Origin: Halorientalis regularis
GTDB taxonomy: Archaea; Halobacteriota; Halobacteria; Halobacteriales; Haloarculaceae
Length of the DNA: 64,000 bases
Assembly (NCBI RefSeq): GCF_023698535.1
Contig: NZ_JALJCL010000004.1
Location: 240,761 to 304,760 of the forward strand
Reading direction: 5' to 3'
The stretch's first letter is position 1, and each line of letters opens with the position of its first letter. This document shows, in pieces, positions 44,604-53,700 of this stretch. Position numbers and translations under genes: made by a program. The notes beneath the pieces were generated by a model, which saw nothing but the letters and a program-made list of their open reading frames with translations, made no database searches and was not told the DNA's origin.

Positions 44604-44837
44604 TCAGGTCCCGTCGCCGAGGCCGGCCATCGGCGACGCTCCACCGACGATGGCAGCGCCCGCCAGGATAGCGGCCGCGAGCGCGACGAAGTCGCTGCTC
44701 GGGGAGTACTCGGCCAGCCCGGCCCCCGCACCGACGATGAACACCGTGACGACGTAACTGAGGATCGCGAAGACGAGCGACGCGACGATACTACTGACGA
44801 GCGCACCGAACGAATCGAGAAGTCCCACTCCAATCAC
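44604..44837 (-). CDS. Small membrane protein of unknown function
   Basis: 77 residues with two hydrophobic helices: FGALVSSIVASLVFAILSYV running into VVTVFIVGAGAGLAE, and FVALAAAILAGAAIVGGAS. Gly/Ala-rich C-terminus. It lies about 100 bases upstream of the DUF3179 gene on the same strand. Family not recognised. Confidence 0.6.
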   Translation of the reverse strand: MIGVGLLDSFGALVSSIVASLVFAILSYVVTVFIVGAGAGLAEYSPSSDFVALAAAILAGAAIVGGASPMAGLGDGT

Positions 44838-44934
44838 CCGACTCCCGGACGGCGGATGAGTGTGGTGTCCGACCGGCGACGCCGGACCGACGATTCCGGA
44901 GGGACTGCGTGGCGTCGCCGCGGTCAGCTACACC

Positions 44935-45393
44935 TCAGCTCTCTTTGACTTCGAGCCCGCGCACTTCGTCGGGTTCGAGGCGGAAGCCGTACATGTCCTC
45001 GATGTCGCCCGCGCGCTGGAAGTCACTGGAGAACCAGGCGTTGTCTTCGAGCGCCTCGACCAGGTGGTCCCAGTCTTTGCTGTCGGTTGGGACCCGCCGG
45101 ACCGGGCCGGTCACCGCGATGGACTGCCAGTCGAACCGGCTCCCGATGTCGGTCACGAGCAGGCGCGCCGTCCCGCCTTCTTCGACGAAGTCGAACTTCC
45201 GGCCGTCCGGGCTGTCTTCGAGGAACACGAAGTACACGTCCGACCCGTCGTACCCGAACGAGATCGGCAGGCTGTACGGCTCGTCGTCGCTGGCCAGCGA
45301 GAGGATGCCGTACCCGTTCGCTTCGAGCAGGTCGTCGATGTCGCGCTGGGCCATCGGCGTCCCCATCCACTGACCGGTCGTGTCCATGGTCAT
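44935..45393 (-). CDS. Pyridoxamine 5'-phosphate oxidase-family flavin protein
   Basis: 152 residues from the ATG at 45393 (a second ATG two codons later is possible). The split-barrel core is seen as ANGYGILSLASDDEPYSLPI, ISFGYDGSDVYFVFLED, ARLLVTDIGSRFDWQSIAVT and VTGPVRRVPTD. Such proteins bind FMN, F420 or heme as dimers. The exact cofactor and substrate cannot be read. Single gene, convergent to nothing close. Confidence 0.88.
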   Translation of the reverse strand: MTMDTTGQWMGTPMAQRDIDDLLEANGYGILSLASDDEPYSLPISFGYDGSDVYFVFLEDSPDGRKFDFVEEGGTARLLVTDIGSRFDWQSIAVTGPVRRVPTDSKDWDHLVEALEDNAWFSSDFQRAGDIEDMYGFRLEPDEVRGLEVKES

Positions 45394-45475
45394 ACCCGAA
45401 CCTTGGCACGGCACGACCTTGTAAGTACACCCCACAGGGCGCGGACGGGACCGCACGTGTCGTCGACCGACTCGC

Positions 45476-45817
45476 TCAGCTGACGCCCGTCCAGCTACAG
45501 GACAGACAGCCGAACACGCCCTGCCCGTTGACCGTCTCGCCGCCACAGGTCGGACAGGCGAACTGCCCGCCGTCGGTGACGACCACCTGCTCCTCGGTCG
45601 TCCCGCCGGATTCAGCCTCGGCCCCGGTCTCCGGTTCGGCCGTCGTGTCGGTCTTAGCGCCCGTCTCCGTCGCGGTCTCGGTCCGGAGCGTACTCGACAG
45701 CTTCGGGTGGCAGTCCGCACAGACCCAGCGCTGTTTCCGGTGCGTGACGGTCTCGGTAATCGCGCGGTGTCTCCATACGTGAAGAACCTCGTCTTCACAG
45801 GCGTCGCATTCTACCAT
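45476..45817 (-). CDS. Zinc-finger protein with two Cys-pair modules
   Basis: 113 residues. The N-terminal module (CDACEDEVLHVWRHRAIT, then RWVCADCHPK) has four Cys plus His; the C-terminal ribbon is FACPTCGGETVNGQGVFGCL followed by SCSW. A Thr/Glu/Ala-rich linker of ~45 residues joins them. Possibly a nucleic-acid or adaptor zinc protein; family unknown. A strong TATA element precedes it. Confidence 0.75.
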   Translation of the reverse strand: MVECDACEDEVLHVWRHRAITETVTHRKQRWVCADCHPKLSSTLRTETATETGAKTDTTAEPETGAEAESGGTTEEQVVVTDGGQFACPTCGGETVNGQGVFGCLSCSWTGVS

Positions 45818-45840
45818 GCTTACTACAACGACTGTCCTGG

Positions 45841-45852
45841 TATAGTAAAAAT
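45841..45852 (-). promoter_or_regulatory. TATA element for the zinc-finger gene
   Basis: The minus strand reads ATTTTTACTATA, centred about 29 bases before the ATG at 45817. The following 45853-45993 stretch is unusually AT-rich for this window and holds no gene I can support. Confidence 0.55.
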
Positions 45853-45993
45853 CTTCCCCTGAATGTACAGCAATAGACCCCAGAATAGATATATTGTCCT
45901 TATATTCTCCGAGGCACGGCTACGGACGTGCTATTATCACGCGGACAATTCGAAAAATCGCAATCCGTGTCCGGCAGACGATAGCGAGCCGGG

Positions 45994-46857
45994 TCAGGGG
46001 CCGACCGCGAGCCAGGTGAGAAAGACCGCCAGACCGCCCAGCAGGGTGCTCGCGACGGCGTGGATGCGGAGCCGGTCGAGCAGTTCGTGGGCGTGGTCGG
46101 TGACCTGTGCGACCTCGCCGACTTCGCCGCCGACCTCACAGCGCGGGAGAAAGTCCATGGCGACGTGGAGGAACACGCCGGCGGCGAAGCCGAAGACGGC
46201 CGCGTTGACGGCCGGGACGGCCGGTAGGTCGAGGAGCGCGCTCGGAATGGCCGTGATCCCGACGCCCGCCGCCGGGAGCAGGATGACGGTGGCCGACCGA
46301 CCACCGGCGGCCAGTCGACGCGCCGCCGCGTAGCCGGCCGGGCCCTTGTGCGAGACGATGGCCAGCCCGAGCAGGAGGCCCAGTTCCGGCATCGCCCCGT
46401 AGACGAGACCGATGATCGCGCCCGCCGAGAGCGCGTGGGCCGAGAGCTGGACCGCCGTGTTGTCGAAGGTCGCGCTGACGTGCGAGAGCCGGTGGCCCAG
46501 CACGTGCGAGCCGAAGCCGACGAGGATACCGGCGGCGATGCCGAACCCGCCGACCCGCGGATCGAACCCCATCGCCTGGGGGACGAGGAAGACGGCCGCG
46601 CTCGTAATCATCGCCCCGCTGGCCAGCCCGTAGCCCCAGACCAGTCGCCGGGCGCTCCCGGTCTCGGCCGCCCTGACACCCAGCGGGATCGACCCCGCCA
46701 TCGCGGCGAACGCGACCCACGCGATCACCAGCACCTTCCACAGGCCCGAGACCACCGCGAGCCCCGAAAACGCCAGCAAAAGCCCCACGCCAGTCAGCCC
46801 GACCAGCGACGGCCGCTCGCCGGTGTTAATAATCCCGGACTCCATGTTATTAGACAT
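45994..46857 (-). CDS. ZIP-family metal transporter
   Basis: 287 residues from the ATG at 46857 (MSNNMESG; a second ATG four codons on). About eight membrane segments. ZIP-like polar sites appear as FGSHVLGHRLSH, SHKGPAGYAAARRL (in the place of the family HNxPEG motif) and HVAMDFLPRCEVGGE. It should move divalent cations such as Zn or Fe across the cell membrane. Upstream is AT-rich (TTTATTATTATC on this strand), a plausible site for a metal-responsive DtxR-type regulator, but no operator is proven. Confidence 0.88.
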   Translation of the reverse strand: MSNNMESGIINTGERPSLVGLTGVGLLLAFSGLAVVSGLWKVLVIAWVAFAAMAGSIPLGVRAAETGSARRLVWGYGLASGAMITSAAVFLVPQAMGFDPRVGGFGIAAGILVGFGSHVLGHRLSHVSATFDNTAVQLSAHALSAGAIIGLVYGAMPELGLLLGLAIVSHKGPAGYAAARRLAAGGRSATVILLPAAGVGITAIPSALLDLPAVPAVNAAVFGFAAGVFLHVAMDFLPRCEVGGEVGEVAQVTDHAHELLDRLRIHAVASTLLGGLAVFLTWLAVGP

Positions 46858-46924
46858 CCGGTTATAGAACTAGCGATGATAATAATAAAAGCTCCGATCC
46901 GTCGCACAGTCGCGGTCGGGGTCC

Positions 46925-47617
46925 TCAGCGTGTCGCGCGTTTCCAGGCCTGCAGATCGAGGATACCGCCGTCGAGGTCCTCGGCGGTGGCGTCTGTCGCC
47001 GCCCAGCGGAACATCGGCGCGACATCGGCGGGGTCACGGCCGGTCCCACCAGTGAGATCGGTCGCGACGACGCCGGGATCGACGACGCCGACCGGGTGGT
47101 CGAGGTCGGCAGCGAACCCGCGGGCGACGGCCTCCGCGGTCGCCTTGGAGACGGCGTAGGAGCCGTAGCCCGGTTTCGCTTCGCGGGCGACGCTCCCCGA
47201 GGTGACGAGGATTCGCGCGTCGGCGGCCAGGTGCGGGAGCGATTCCCGGATCGTGGTGAAGGTGCCACGGCCGTTCGTCCGGAGGTGGTCGTCGAAGGCC
47301 GCGTACGCCTCCGACGTGAGGGGTGTCTCCCCCGCCTGCCCGTGGTAGACGCCGGCGTTCGCGACGACGGTGTCGATCCCCCCGCCCTCGCGGGCCGCCG
47401 TCTCCATCAGTCGCTCCACGTCGAACTCGTCGCGCACGTCCGCTCGCTGTGTCGTCACGGTCCCGTCGGTCGACTCGACCGTCGCCGCGAGATCGTCGAG
47501 TTCGTCGGCGTCGCGCGCGCAGGCGACGACGTGTGCCCCTGCCGCGGCGAACTCGCGGACGACTGCGGCACCGATACCCTTGCTCGCGCCGGTGACGACC
47601 GTGGTGTCCCCGTCCAT
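46925..47617 (-). CDS. Short-chain dehydrogenase/reductase
   Basis: 230 residues from the ATG at 47617. TTVVTGASKGIGAAVVREFA is the cofactor Gly motif, VVANAGVYHG the NAG motif, and the active site is ILVTSGSVAREAKPGYGSYA followed by VSK, giving Ser-Tyr-Lys. A soluble NAD(P)-dependent oxidoreductase; substrate unknown. It is divergent from crtD, 107 bases apart. Confidence 0.92.
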   Translation of the reverse strand: MDGDTTVVTGASKGIGAAVVREFAAAGAHVVACARDADELDDLAATVESTDGTVTTQRADVRDEFDVERLMETAAREGGGIDTVVANAGVYHGQAGETPLTSEAYAAFDDHLRTNGRGTFTTIRESLPHLAADARILVTSGSVAREAKPGYGSYAVSKATAEAVARGFAADLDHPVGVVDPGVVATDLTGGTGRDPADVAPMFRWAATDATAEDLDGGILDLQAWKRATR

Positions 47618-47692
47618 CCCTTGGTCCTTGGAGCGTGACCCACATCCCGGTTTCGTGTGACTGTCTCCCGAACCACACTGGTGAGCCACCCC

Positions 47693-47699
47693 ATTTATG
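47693..47699 (+). promoter_or_regulatory. TATA box for the crtD-lyeJ-cruF operon
   Basis: ATTTATG is centred about 29 bases before the crtD ATG at 47725. Confidence 0.5.
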
Positions 47700-47724
47700 C
47701 CGGCTCCAGCCCGTACTTTCGACA

Positions 47725-49239
47725 ATGAGTTCGCTCGCTGGAACGAGTATCGACGTCGTCGGCGGTGGGTTCGGGGGACTGTCGACCGCGTGTTATCTCG
47801 CCGATGCCGGCGCGGACGTTCGCGTGCTCGAGAAGAACGAACAGATGGGCGGGCGTGCCAGTCGACTCGACGTCGACGGCTTCCACTTCAACATGGGACC
47901 GTCCTGGTACCTGATGCCCGACGTTTTCGAGCGTTTCTTCGGCCACTTCGGGAAGTCCACCGACGACTACTACGACCTCGAACGGCTCGACCCGCACTAC
48001 CGCATCTTCTTCAAAGACGGTGACCAGGTAGACGTCTCCGCGGACCGCGCGGACGTCCGAGAATTGTTCGCCGAGTACGAGGACGGTGGTGGTGAAGCCT
48101 TCGACAACTACCTCGAAGAGAGCGAGTCCAACTACGAACTCGCCATGGAGAACTTCGTCTACGAGGACCGTCCTCGCCTCAGGGACTGGGTCGACCTGGA
48201 CGTGATGAAAGCCGCCCCCGTCGGGCTAAAACTGCTGGGGAACATGCAAGGTCACGTCGAGAAGTACTTCGAGAACCCCAAGCTCCAGCAGATCATGCAG
48301 TACACCCTCGTGTTCCTCGGCGGTGCGCCCCACAACACCCCGGCGCTGTACAACATGATGAGCCACGTGGATTTCAACCTCGGCGTGTACTATCCCGTCG
48401 GCAAGGACGACCGCGACAACGGCCTCGGCGCGGTCGTCGACGCCGTGGTCGATCTGGGCGACGAACTGGGCGTCGAGTACGTCACCGACGCCCCCGTCGA
48501 CGAGATCACGCGCCGGAAGGCGGGCTTCCTCGTCACCACCGAGGACGGCACCGAGTACCACCCCGACCTCGTGGTGAGCGACGCCGACTACGCCCACACC
48601 GAACAGGAACTCCTCCCGGAACACGAGCGCCAGTACGACGCGGACTACTGGGAGTCCAAAACCTACGCGCCATCCGCCTTTTTGCTCTACTTGGGAATCG
48701 AGGGCGACGTGGACGAACTTGCCCACCACACGCTGGTCCTCCCGGAGGACTGGGACCCCCACTTCGAGCAGATCTTCGACGAGCCGGCCTGGCCCGACGA
48801 CCCCGCCTACTACCTCTGTGTTCCCTCCGAGACCGACGAGACCGTCGTGCCCGAGGGCGACACCGACGCCTACAGCAACCTGTTCGTCCTCGTGCCCATC
48901 GCGCCCGGTCTGGACGACGACGAGGCCACACGCCAGCGCTACCGCGAGAAGGTACTCGCCGACATCGCCGAGAACACCGGCGTCGACCTCCGAGACCGGA
49001 TCGCCTTCGAGAAGCAGTTCTCGGTCTCGGACTTCGGCGAGCGGTACAACTCCATCCAGGGGACGGCGCTGGGACTCGCGCACACCCTGAAACAGACGTC
49101 GCTCCTGCGGCCGTCCCACCGGTCCTCGGCCGTCGACGGGCTCTACTTCACGGGGTCGTTCACGACCCCCGGCATCGGCGTTCCAATGTGCCTCATCAGC
49201 GGTGAACACACCGCAGACGCCGTGATCGACGATAGATGA
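47725..49239 (+). CDS. crtD: Carotenoid 3,4-desaturase (bacterioruberin pathway)
   Basis: 504 residues. FAD motif VVGGGFGGLSTACYLADAG then VRVLEKNEQMGGRASRLD; the C-terminal GLYFTGSFTTPGIGVPMCLI is the CrtI-family signature. Its position directly before lyeJ and cruF matches the Haloarcula japonica cluster, where CrtD introduces 3,4 double bonds into C45/C50 intermediates. A phytoene desaturase is the main alternative, but the context favours CrtD. Four-base overlap with lyeJ. Confidence 0.92.
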   Translation: MSSLAGTSIDVVGGGFGGLSTACYLADAGADVRVLEKNEQMGGRASRLDVDGFHFNMGPSWYLMPDVFERFFGHFGKSTDDYYDLERLDPHYRIFFKDGDQVDVSADRADVRELFAEYEDGGGEAFDNYLEESESNYELAMENFVYEDRPRLRDWVDLDVMKAAPVGLKLLGNMQGHVEKYFENPKLQQIMQYTLVFLGGAPHNTPALYNMMSHVDFNLGVYYPVGKDDRDNGLGAVVDAVVDLGDELGVEYVTDAPVDEITRRKAGFLVTTEDGTEYHPDLVVSDADYAHTEQELLPEHERQYDADYWESKTYAPSAFLLYLGIEGDVDELAHHTLVLPEDWDPHFEQIFDEPAWPDDPAYYLCVPSETDETVVPEGDTDAYSNLFVLVPIAPGLDDDEATRQRYREKVLADIAENTGVDLRDRIAFEKQFSVSDFGERYNSIQGTALGLAHTLKQTSLLRPSHRSSAVDGLYFTGSFTTPGIGVPMCLISGEHTADAVIDDR

Positions 49240-50138
49240 GCGACAACGCCGTCCGCACTCGCCTCGAATCGGTCGCCGGCTACCTCCCCTCCGAGGAGAC
49301 CCGGCTGGGCTACCTGTTCTGGCTCTCCCGACCGCGGTTCTGGCTCTATCTGGGTGGTCCCGTCATCGTCGGCGCGACCTTCGCCGCCGACAGCGTGGCC
49401 GAACTGTTCTCCCCCATCGCCGTCTTGCTCCTAGCGTACTTCACCGTCCCCGCGAACGTCTTCCTCTACGGCGTCAACGACGCCTTCGACGCCGACATCG
49501 ACGAGGCAAACCCGAAGAAAGACGAGCAGGAAGTGCGCTACCGCGACGACATCTGGGTCGTCATCGCCGTCGCGATGAGCGGCGCGCTGGGCGGCATGTT
49601 CATCTTCCTGTTGCCCTCCGCCGGGACGCAGGCCCTCGCGCTGTGGTTCCTGCTGGCCATCGAGTACAGCGCCCCGCCCCTGCGGTTCAAGACGATGCCG
49701 TTGCTCGATTCGATCTCGAACGGCCTCTACATCCTCCCGGGCGTCATCGCCTTCACCGCCGTCGCCGGCGAGTTGCCACCGATCCTGGCCATCGTCGCGG
49801 GGTGGCTCTGGACCATGGGGATGCACACCTTCTCGGCCATCCCGGACATCGAACCCGACCGCGAGGCCGGCATCCGGACCACCGCGACCGTGCTGGGCAA
49901 GCGACGGACCTACTACTACTGTGCGGCCTGCTGGCTGGCAGCCGCGGCCGCCTTCTCGCAGGTCCACGTCCTGTTCGGGGCGCTCCTCCTGCTCTACCCA
50001 GTACTCGTCTTCGGCATCGCCTTCTCCGGTATCGACGTCGACGACGCCTACTGGTGGTACCCCGCGATCAACACGCTGATCGGCATGACGATGACTATGG
50101 GCGGCCTCTGGGTCCTCCTGTTCGGGTATGGCGGTTGA
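49236..50138 (+). CDS. lyeJ: Lycopene elongase/1,2-hydratase (UbiA prenyltransferase)
   Basis: 300 residues with ~8-9 membrane segments. The two Asp-rich motifs are NDAFDADIDEANPKKDEQ and IPDIEPDREAGIRTTATVL, which bind the Mg-diphosphate of DMAPP. In the bacterioruberin pathway it adds a C5 unit to each end of lycopene and hydrates it. Overlaps cruF by eleven bases. Confidence 0.94.
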   Translation: MSDNAVRTRLESVAGYLPSEETRLGYLFWLSRPRFWLYLGGPVIVGATFAADSVAELFSPIAVLLLAYFTVPANVFLYGVNDAFDADIDEANPKKDEQEVRYRDDIWVVIAVAMSGALGGMFIFLLPSAGTQALALWFLLAIEYSAPPLRFKTMPLLDSISNGLYILPGVIAFTAVAGELPPILAIVAGWLWTMGMHTFSAIPDIEPDREAGIRTTATVLGKRRTYYYCAACWLAAAAAFSQVHVLFGALLLLYPVLVFGIAFSGIDVDDAYWWYPAINTLIGMTMTMGGLWVLLFGYGG

Positions 50139-50982
50139 GACGCCGACCCGCGCGGCCGTCGAGGCCCGGCTGGACCGCCTAGTTCGGGAAAACCGGTTCA
50201 CCATCGCCGTCGTCTTCCCCGCTGTCGGTGCGGTCATGTTGCTCGCCAGCGCCGAGGCTCTCTTTCCCGCCCCGCTCAACTTCAACCCCTATCTGGTCCT
50301 CTTTGGCACCTTCGTCATGCGCCTGCCGCTGATCGCCGGCGTCGCGCCGCTGGTCGACCGACGTGCCGCAGCCGCTCTCCTCGCGCTGACGGCGTACTCC
50401 TACGCCATCGAGTACGTCGGCGTCACGACGGGGTGGCCCTACGGCTTCTTCGAGTACGGCGTCGAACTCGGGCCGATGCTTCTGGACACCGTGCCGCTGG
50501 GCCTGCCGATCTTCTTCTTCCCGCTGGTGCTGAACAGCTACCTGCTCTGTCTCCTCTTGCTCGGTGACCGAGCGAGTCGCTGGGCGATCCGGCTGCCGGC
50601 GGTGATCGCGACCGTCCTCCTGGTCGACCTCGTGCTGGACCCCGGCGCGGTGGCGCTCGGCTTCTGGGCCTACGACGGCGGCGGTGCCTACTATGGCGTC
50701 CCGTGGTCGAACTACCTCGGCTGGGCCCTCTCGGCCACCGTCGCCGTGGGCCTGTTCGACATCGCGTTCGACTGGTCGGAACTGGTCGCCCGCGTCCAGT
50801 CGTGTGCGTTCATGCTCGACGACCTCGTGAGCTTCGTGATCCTCTGGGGCCTGATCAACGCCTATTTCGGCAACTGGGTGCCAGTGGCCCTCTCCGGCCT
50901 GTTTTTCGCCGGGCTCGTGGAAATCGACCGGTTCGACTTCCGGGTCCTGCGGACGGTGCCCGGCCTCTCCGGTCGGTGGTGA
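50128..50982 (+). CDS. cruF: C50 carotenoid (bisanhydrobacterioruberin) hydratase
   Basis: 284 residues, polytopic. Conserved segments include YSYAIEYVGVTTGWPYGFFE and GPMLLDTVPLGLPIFFFPLV, typical of CruF-type carotenoid hydratases, and DPGAVALGFWAYDGGGAYYG. It hydrates the C50 intermediate to bacterioruberin, the red membrane pigment. Third gene of the operon, closely coupled to lyeJ. Confidence 0.94.
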   Translation: MAVETPTRAAVEARLDRLVRENRFTIAVVFPAVGAVMLLASAEALFPAPLNFNPYLVLFGTFVMRLPLIAGVAPLVDRRAAAALLALTAYSYAIEYVGVTTGWPYGFFEYGVELGPMLLDTVPLGLPIFFFPLVLNSYLLCLLLLGDRASRWAIRLPAVIATVLLVDLVLDPGAVALGFWAYDGGGAYYGVPWSNYLGWALSATVAVGLFDIAFDWSELVARVQSCAFMLDDLVSFVILWGLINAYFGNWVPVALSGLFFAGLVEIDRFDFRVLRTVPGLSGRW

Positions 50983-51034
50983 GATCCGGATCGGGATCGA
51001 AAGAGATTCAACACTGAACGAAAGTTGCTCGAAT

Positions 51035-51262
51035 ATGTCACAAACAGCGTCGATAGACTACCAGACGTACGCGAAACGGGGTTTTTTCGTCGGCCTCTCG
51101 CTCCTCGTGATCGGTGTCGTCGGGTCCGTCGTCGGCCACACCTTCTTCGAACCGCTTCCCGCCTGGGAGAACACCCTCTTCGTCGGTGCCGAGTTCGCCG
51201 GCCTGCTCATCGGCTTTGTTTCGCCCATCGTGTTCGGCATCGTCCTCCCGCTGATCGAGTGA
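51035..51262 (+). CDS. Small two-span membrane protein between cruF and crtB
   Basis: 75 residues. AKRGFFVGLSLLVIGVVGSV and LFVGAEFAGLLIGFVSPIVF are the two helices, connected by a short polar loop (EPLPAWENT). It meets the crtB stop one base away, convergently. A link to carotenoid assembly is only inferred from position. Confidence 0.7.
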   Translation: MSQTASIDYQTYAKRGFFVGLSLLVIGVVGSVVGHTFFEPLPAWENTLFVGAEFAGLLIGFVSPIVFGIVLPLIE

Positions 51263-51263
51263 G

Positions 51264-52220
51264 CTACTGGGTGGGGGTCCACTCGGGCGGTTCCGGCCCG
51301 GGCGAGGGCGTCGGCGCGTCCCCGATGGTCGAGACCCGCTCGAACACCGCCTCGGGGTCCTTGTTCCAGTGCCAGTGCCAGCGCGTCTTGGCGATCAGCC
51401 AGAGTTTCCGTGAGGTGGAGAGACTCGGCGTCTCCGAGAGCACGTCGTAGTCGCGCTTCCGGATCAGCCGGTGGTGGTCGGCATAGAGGACGGCCGCCAG
51501 CAGGACGGCGAACTGGCAGTCTTCGGGCAGATACTTGATCCCGGCGACCCCTTCGCGGTAGAGCTTCTCGGCGCGGGCCATCTCGTGGATCATCGCCGAC
51601 CGGAACCCGTCGGACATCTCCAGGTTCTCGATGTCGGCCTCGGTGACGCCGTACTGCCGGAGCGTCTCCTGCGGCAGGTAGATCCGGTCGCGGTCGACGA
51701 TGTCCTCGCGCACGTCACGCAGGAAGTTCGAGAGCTGGAACGCTTCCCCGAGCGCTCTGGCGTGTGGCCGCGCCACCTCCGGGTCGTCGACAGCCATGAT
51801 CCCGGTCATCATGTATCCGACCGCCGACGCCGAGCCGCGCATGTACTCTTCGAGTTCGTCGTAGGTCTCGTAGCGGCTCTTGTCGATGTCGGTCGCCATC
51901 GCGTCGACGAACAGCTCCACGTCTTCCTCGGTGATGTCGGACTCGCGGCGCACGTCGTCGAACGCCTGCAGAACCGGGTCGTCGGTCTCGCGGCGGCCGA
52001 GTGCCGCCTCGCGGAACCGCTCCAGGCGCTCCCGTTGCTCGGCGGGCGTGAGGTCGTTGTCCTCGTCGTCGACGACCTCGTCCGCGATCCGGAAGAACGC
52101 GTACAGGACATAGGTCTTGTGGCGGATCCGCTCGGGCAACAACCGCGTCGCGTAGTAGAACGTCTTGCCGGTCTGCCGGTGGATCTGCCGGCTCTCCTCG
52201 AGTGAGTCGTTCGTTACCAT
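51264..52220 (-). CDS. crtB: Phytoene synthase
   Basis: 318 residues. The first Asp motif is YAFFRIADEVVDDEDND and the second NFLRDVREDIVDRDRIYLP, the two Mg-diphosphate-binding sites of squalene/phytoene synthases. It condenses two GGPP to phytoene, the entry to the carotenoid genes on the facing strand. The start at 52220 is preceded on its strand by an AACTATACG TATA-like element. Confidence 0.95.
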   Translation of the reverse strand: MVTNDSLEESRQIHRQTGKTFYYATRLLPERIRHKTYVLYAFFRIADEVVDDEDNDLTPAEQRERLERFREAALGRRETDDPVLQAFDDVRRESDITEEDVELFVDAMATDIDKSRYETYDELEEYMRGSASAVGYMMTGIMAVDDPEVARPHARALGEAFQLSNFLRDVREDIVDRDRIYLPQETLRQYGVTEADIENLEMSDGFRSAMIHEMARAEKLYREGVAGIKYLPEDCQFAVLLAAVLYADHHRLIRKRDYDVLSETPSLSTSRKLWLIAKTRWHWHWNKDPEAVFERVSTIGDAPTPSPGPEPPEWTPTQ

Positions 52221-52408
52221 TCTCTGATGGGTCGTATAGTTCGAAAGACGGCACGTTCGCTGGGGGGACGAAGGTGGGGGTGGTGCACGTGCCTAGAAAT
52301 ACGGACCGGACTGGTTTAACAACGGTACCTTACTGGTTGGTATCCGACCCCCCCGATGTTGCACACGTTCGGAAAGTGTTTTTGTCCACGTTGGCCGAAG
52401 GGATACGT

Positions 52409-52681
52409 ATGGCTCGACAACAGCTCGAAACCGCGGCACAGAACCTCCGGACAGCAAGCGACGCGACGGCCGACGAGGCCAGCGACCGCCTCGACGACCT
52501 GGCCGACCAGCTCGACGACCTCGCGACCCGCGACTCCGGCCCCGACCACGGCCGCCTGGCCCGCATCCAGTCCGCCCTGGCCGACCTCGACGACGAAGTG
52601 AGCGCCGACGCCGCCGCGGCCATCGACGACGCCGACGACGCGATCAACGCCTACCGCGAGACCATCGAGGGCGGCGTGTAG
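52409..52681 (+). CDS. Small helical acidic protein (DUF7553-like)
   Basis: 90 residues from the ATG at 52409 (MARQQLETAAQNLRTASDA). It is nearly all heptad helix (DRLDDLADQLDDLATRDSG, then LARIQSALADLDDEVSADA) with no Cys, no signal and no membrane segment. Many haloarchaea carry one such protein; function unknown. First of three unrelated small genes running away from crtB. Confidence 0.75.
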   Translation: MARQQLETAAQNLRTASDATADEASDRLDDLADQLDDLATRDSGPDHGRLARIQSALADLDDEVSADAAAAIDDADDAINAYRETIEGGV

Positions 52682-52730
52682 GTCCCGGGACCTCTTTTTC
52701 ATCTGCCGCCGGAGTACCGGGAGAGGGGAT

Positions 52731-52997
52731 ATGCGACACGAACTGACGGCGACTTCGAAAGCGCATCGCCAGCTGTTGCCCGCGTCGGAACTGACCGTCG
52801 ACCACGCTCTGGCCGAACGGCTGGCCGACCCGCTCCACCTGGTCGGCGAACTGTCAGCCGACGGCCCGAACCGCGAGGCCGTCCGCACCATCGAAACGCA
52901 ACTCCGCGATGTCGGCCGTGACACACATCCCGACGTGCGCGCCGCCATCGGCCGCGCCCGGACACTGTTGACGCCCTACAGCGAATCGGTCGACTGA
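52731..52997 (+). CDS. Small helical protein of unknown function
   Basis: 88 residues (MRHELTATSKAHRQLLPASE, then LAERLADPLHLVGELSADGP and TIETQLRDVGRDTHPDVRAA). Predicted all-alpha, soluble. Possibly distantly related in style to the preceding gene, 49 bases upstream. Not recognised. Confidence 0.65.
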   Translation: MRHELTATSKAHRQLLPASELTVDHALAERLADPLHLVGELSADGPNREAVRTIETQLRDVGRDTHPDVRAAIGRARTLLTPYSESVD

Positions 52998-53073
52998 GAC
53001 CGCGCACCGGCCTCGGCACCGTCGGTCTGGCTGTTCGGGGGACTCTTATACTCGCGACGAACTACCCGCGCTC

Positions 53074-53616
53074 ATGTCCGAGGGTGACGAGAGGATCACG
53101 GGCCGTGACCGCGAGGAGATCGCCGAGCGGGTGCGGGCCGTCATCGCCGCCGAACTCGGCGAGGACGAGGCCGAAGAGATCGCACGGAGCGTCGCCCGCG
53201 TCATCGGCGAGTACGTCGAGCGCGAGGGCGACGCCGAGCAACTGGTGGCTGCGGTCGGCGACGAGGTCGTCGACAAACTCGACGGCGAGACGGCCGACGA
53301 CCTGGTAGAGGCCGTCGCCGACATCGTGATGGACAATCTGCCCGGCCTCCGACACTCGGTCGTGATCCGCCAGTCGGTGCGGCGGATCGTCAGACGACTC
53401 ACCAGCGGCCGCTCTGACGCCATCGTCCAGCAGGTCGGCGACGAGATCGTCGCGACGCTGATCGAGCACGGTCACGCCGAGGCGCTGGTCGACGTGTCGC
53501 TGGAGGTCGCCATCGAGGCCGCCATCGAGGGCGGCTACGCCGAGGAGTTGATCCGGGAAATTTTCGACGACGGTGTCACTCAGATCATCGAAGAGGACGG
53601 GTCCGAAACCGCCTGA
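53074..53616 (+). CDS. Acidic protein with repeated helix-hairpin segments, unknown
   Basis: 180 residues. Several similar amphipathic helices follow one another (EEIARSVARVIGEYVEREGD, AEQLVAAVGDEVVDKLDGET, ADDLVEAVADIVMDNLPGL and DAIVQQVGDEIVATLIEHG). The shared VGDEVV/VGDEIV core suggests internal duplication. No motif of known function. Confidence 0.65.
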   Translation: MSEGDERITGRDREEIAERVRAVIAAELGEDEAEEIARSVARVIGEYVEREGDAEQLVAAVGDEVVDKLDGETADDLVEAVADIVMDNLPGLRHSVVIRQSVRRIVRRLTSGRSDAIVQQVGDEIVATLIEHGHAEALVDVSLEVAIEAAIEGGYAEELIREIFDDGVTQIIEEDGSETA

Positions 53617-53700
53617 TCGGCGATCAGTGGCTCGTCCGCGGATCCAGCCGGTCTCGCACTTCCGGACCGTTCATGCCAGTGGAGCACGACTGACGACTCG

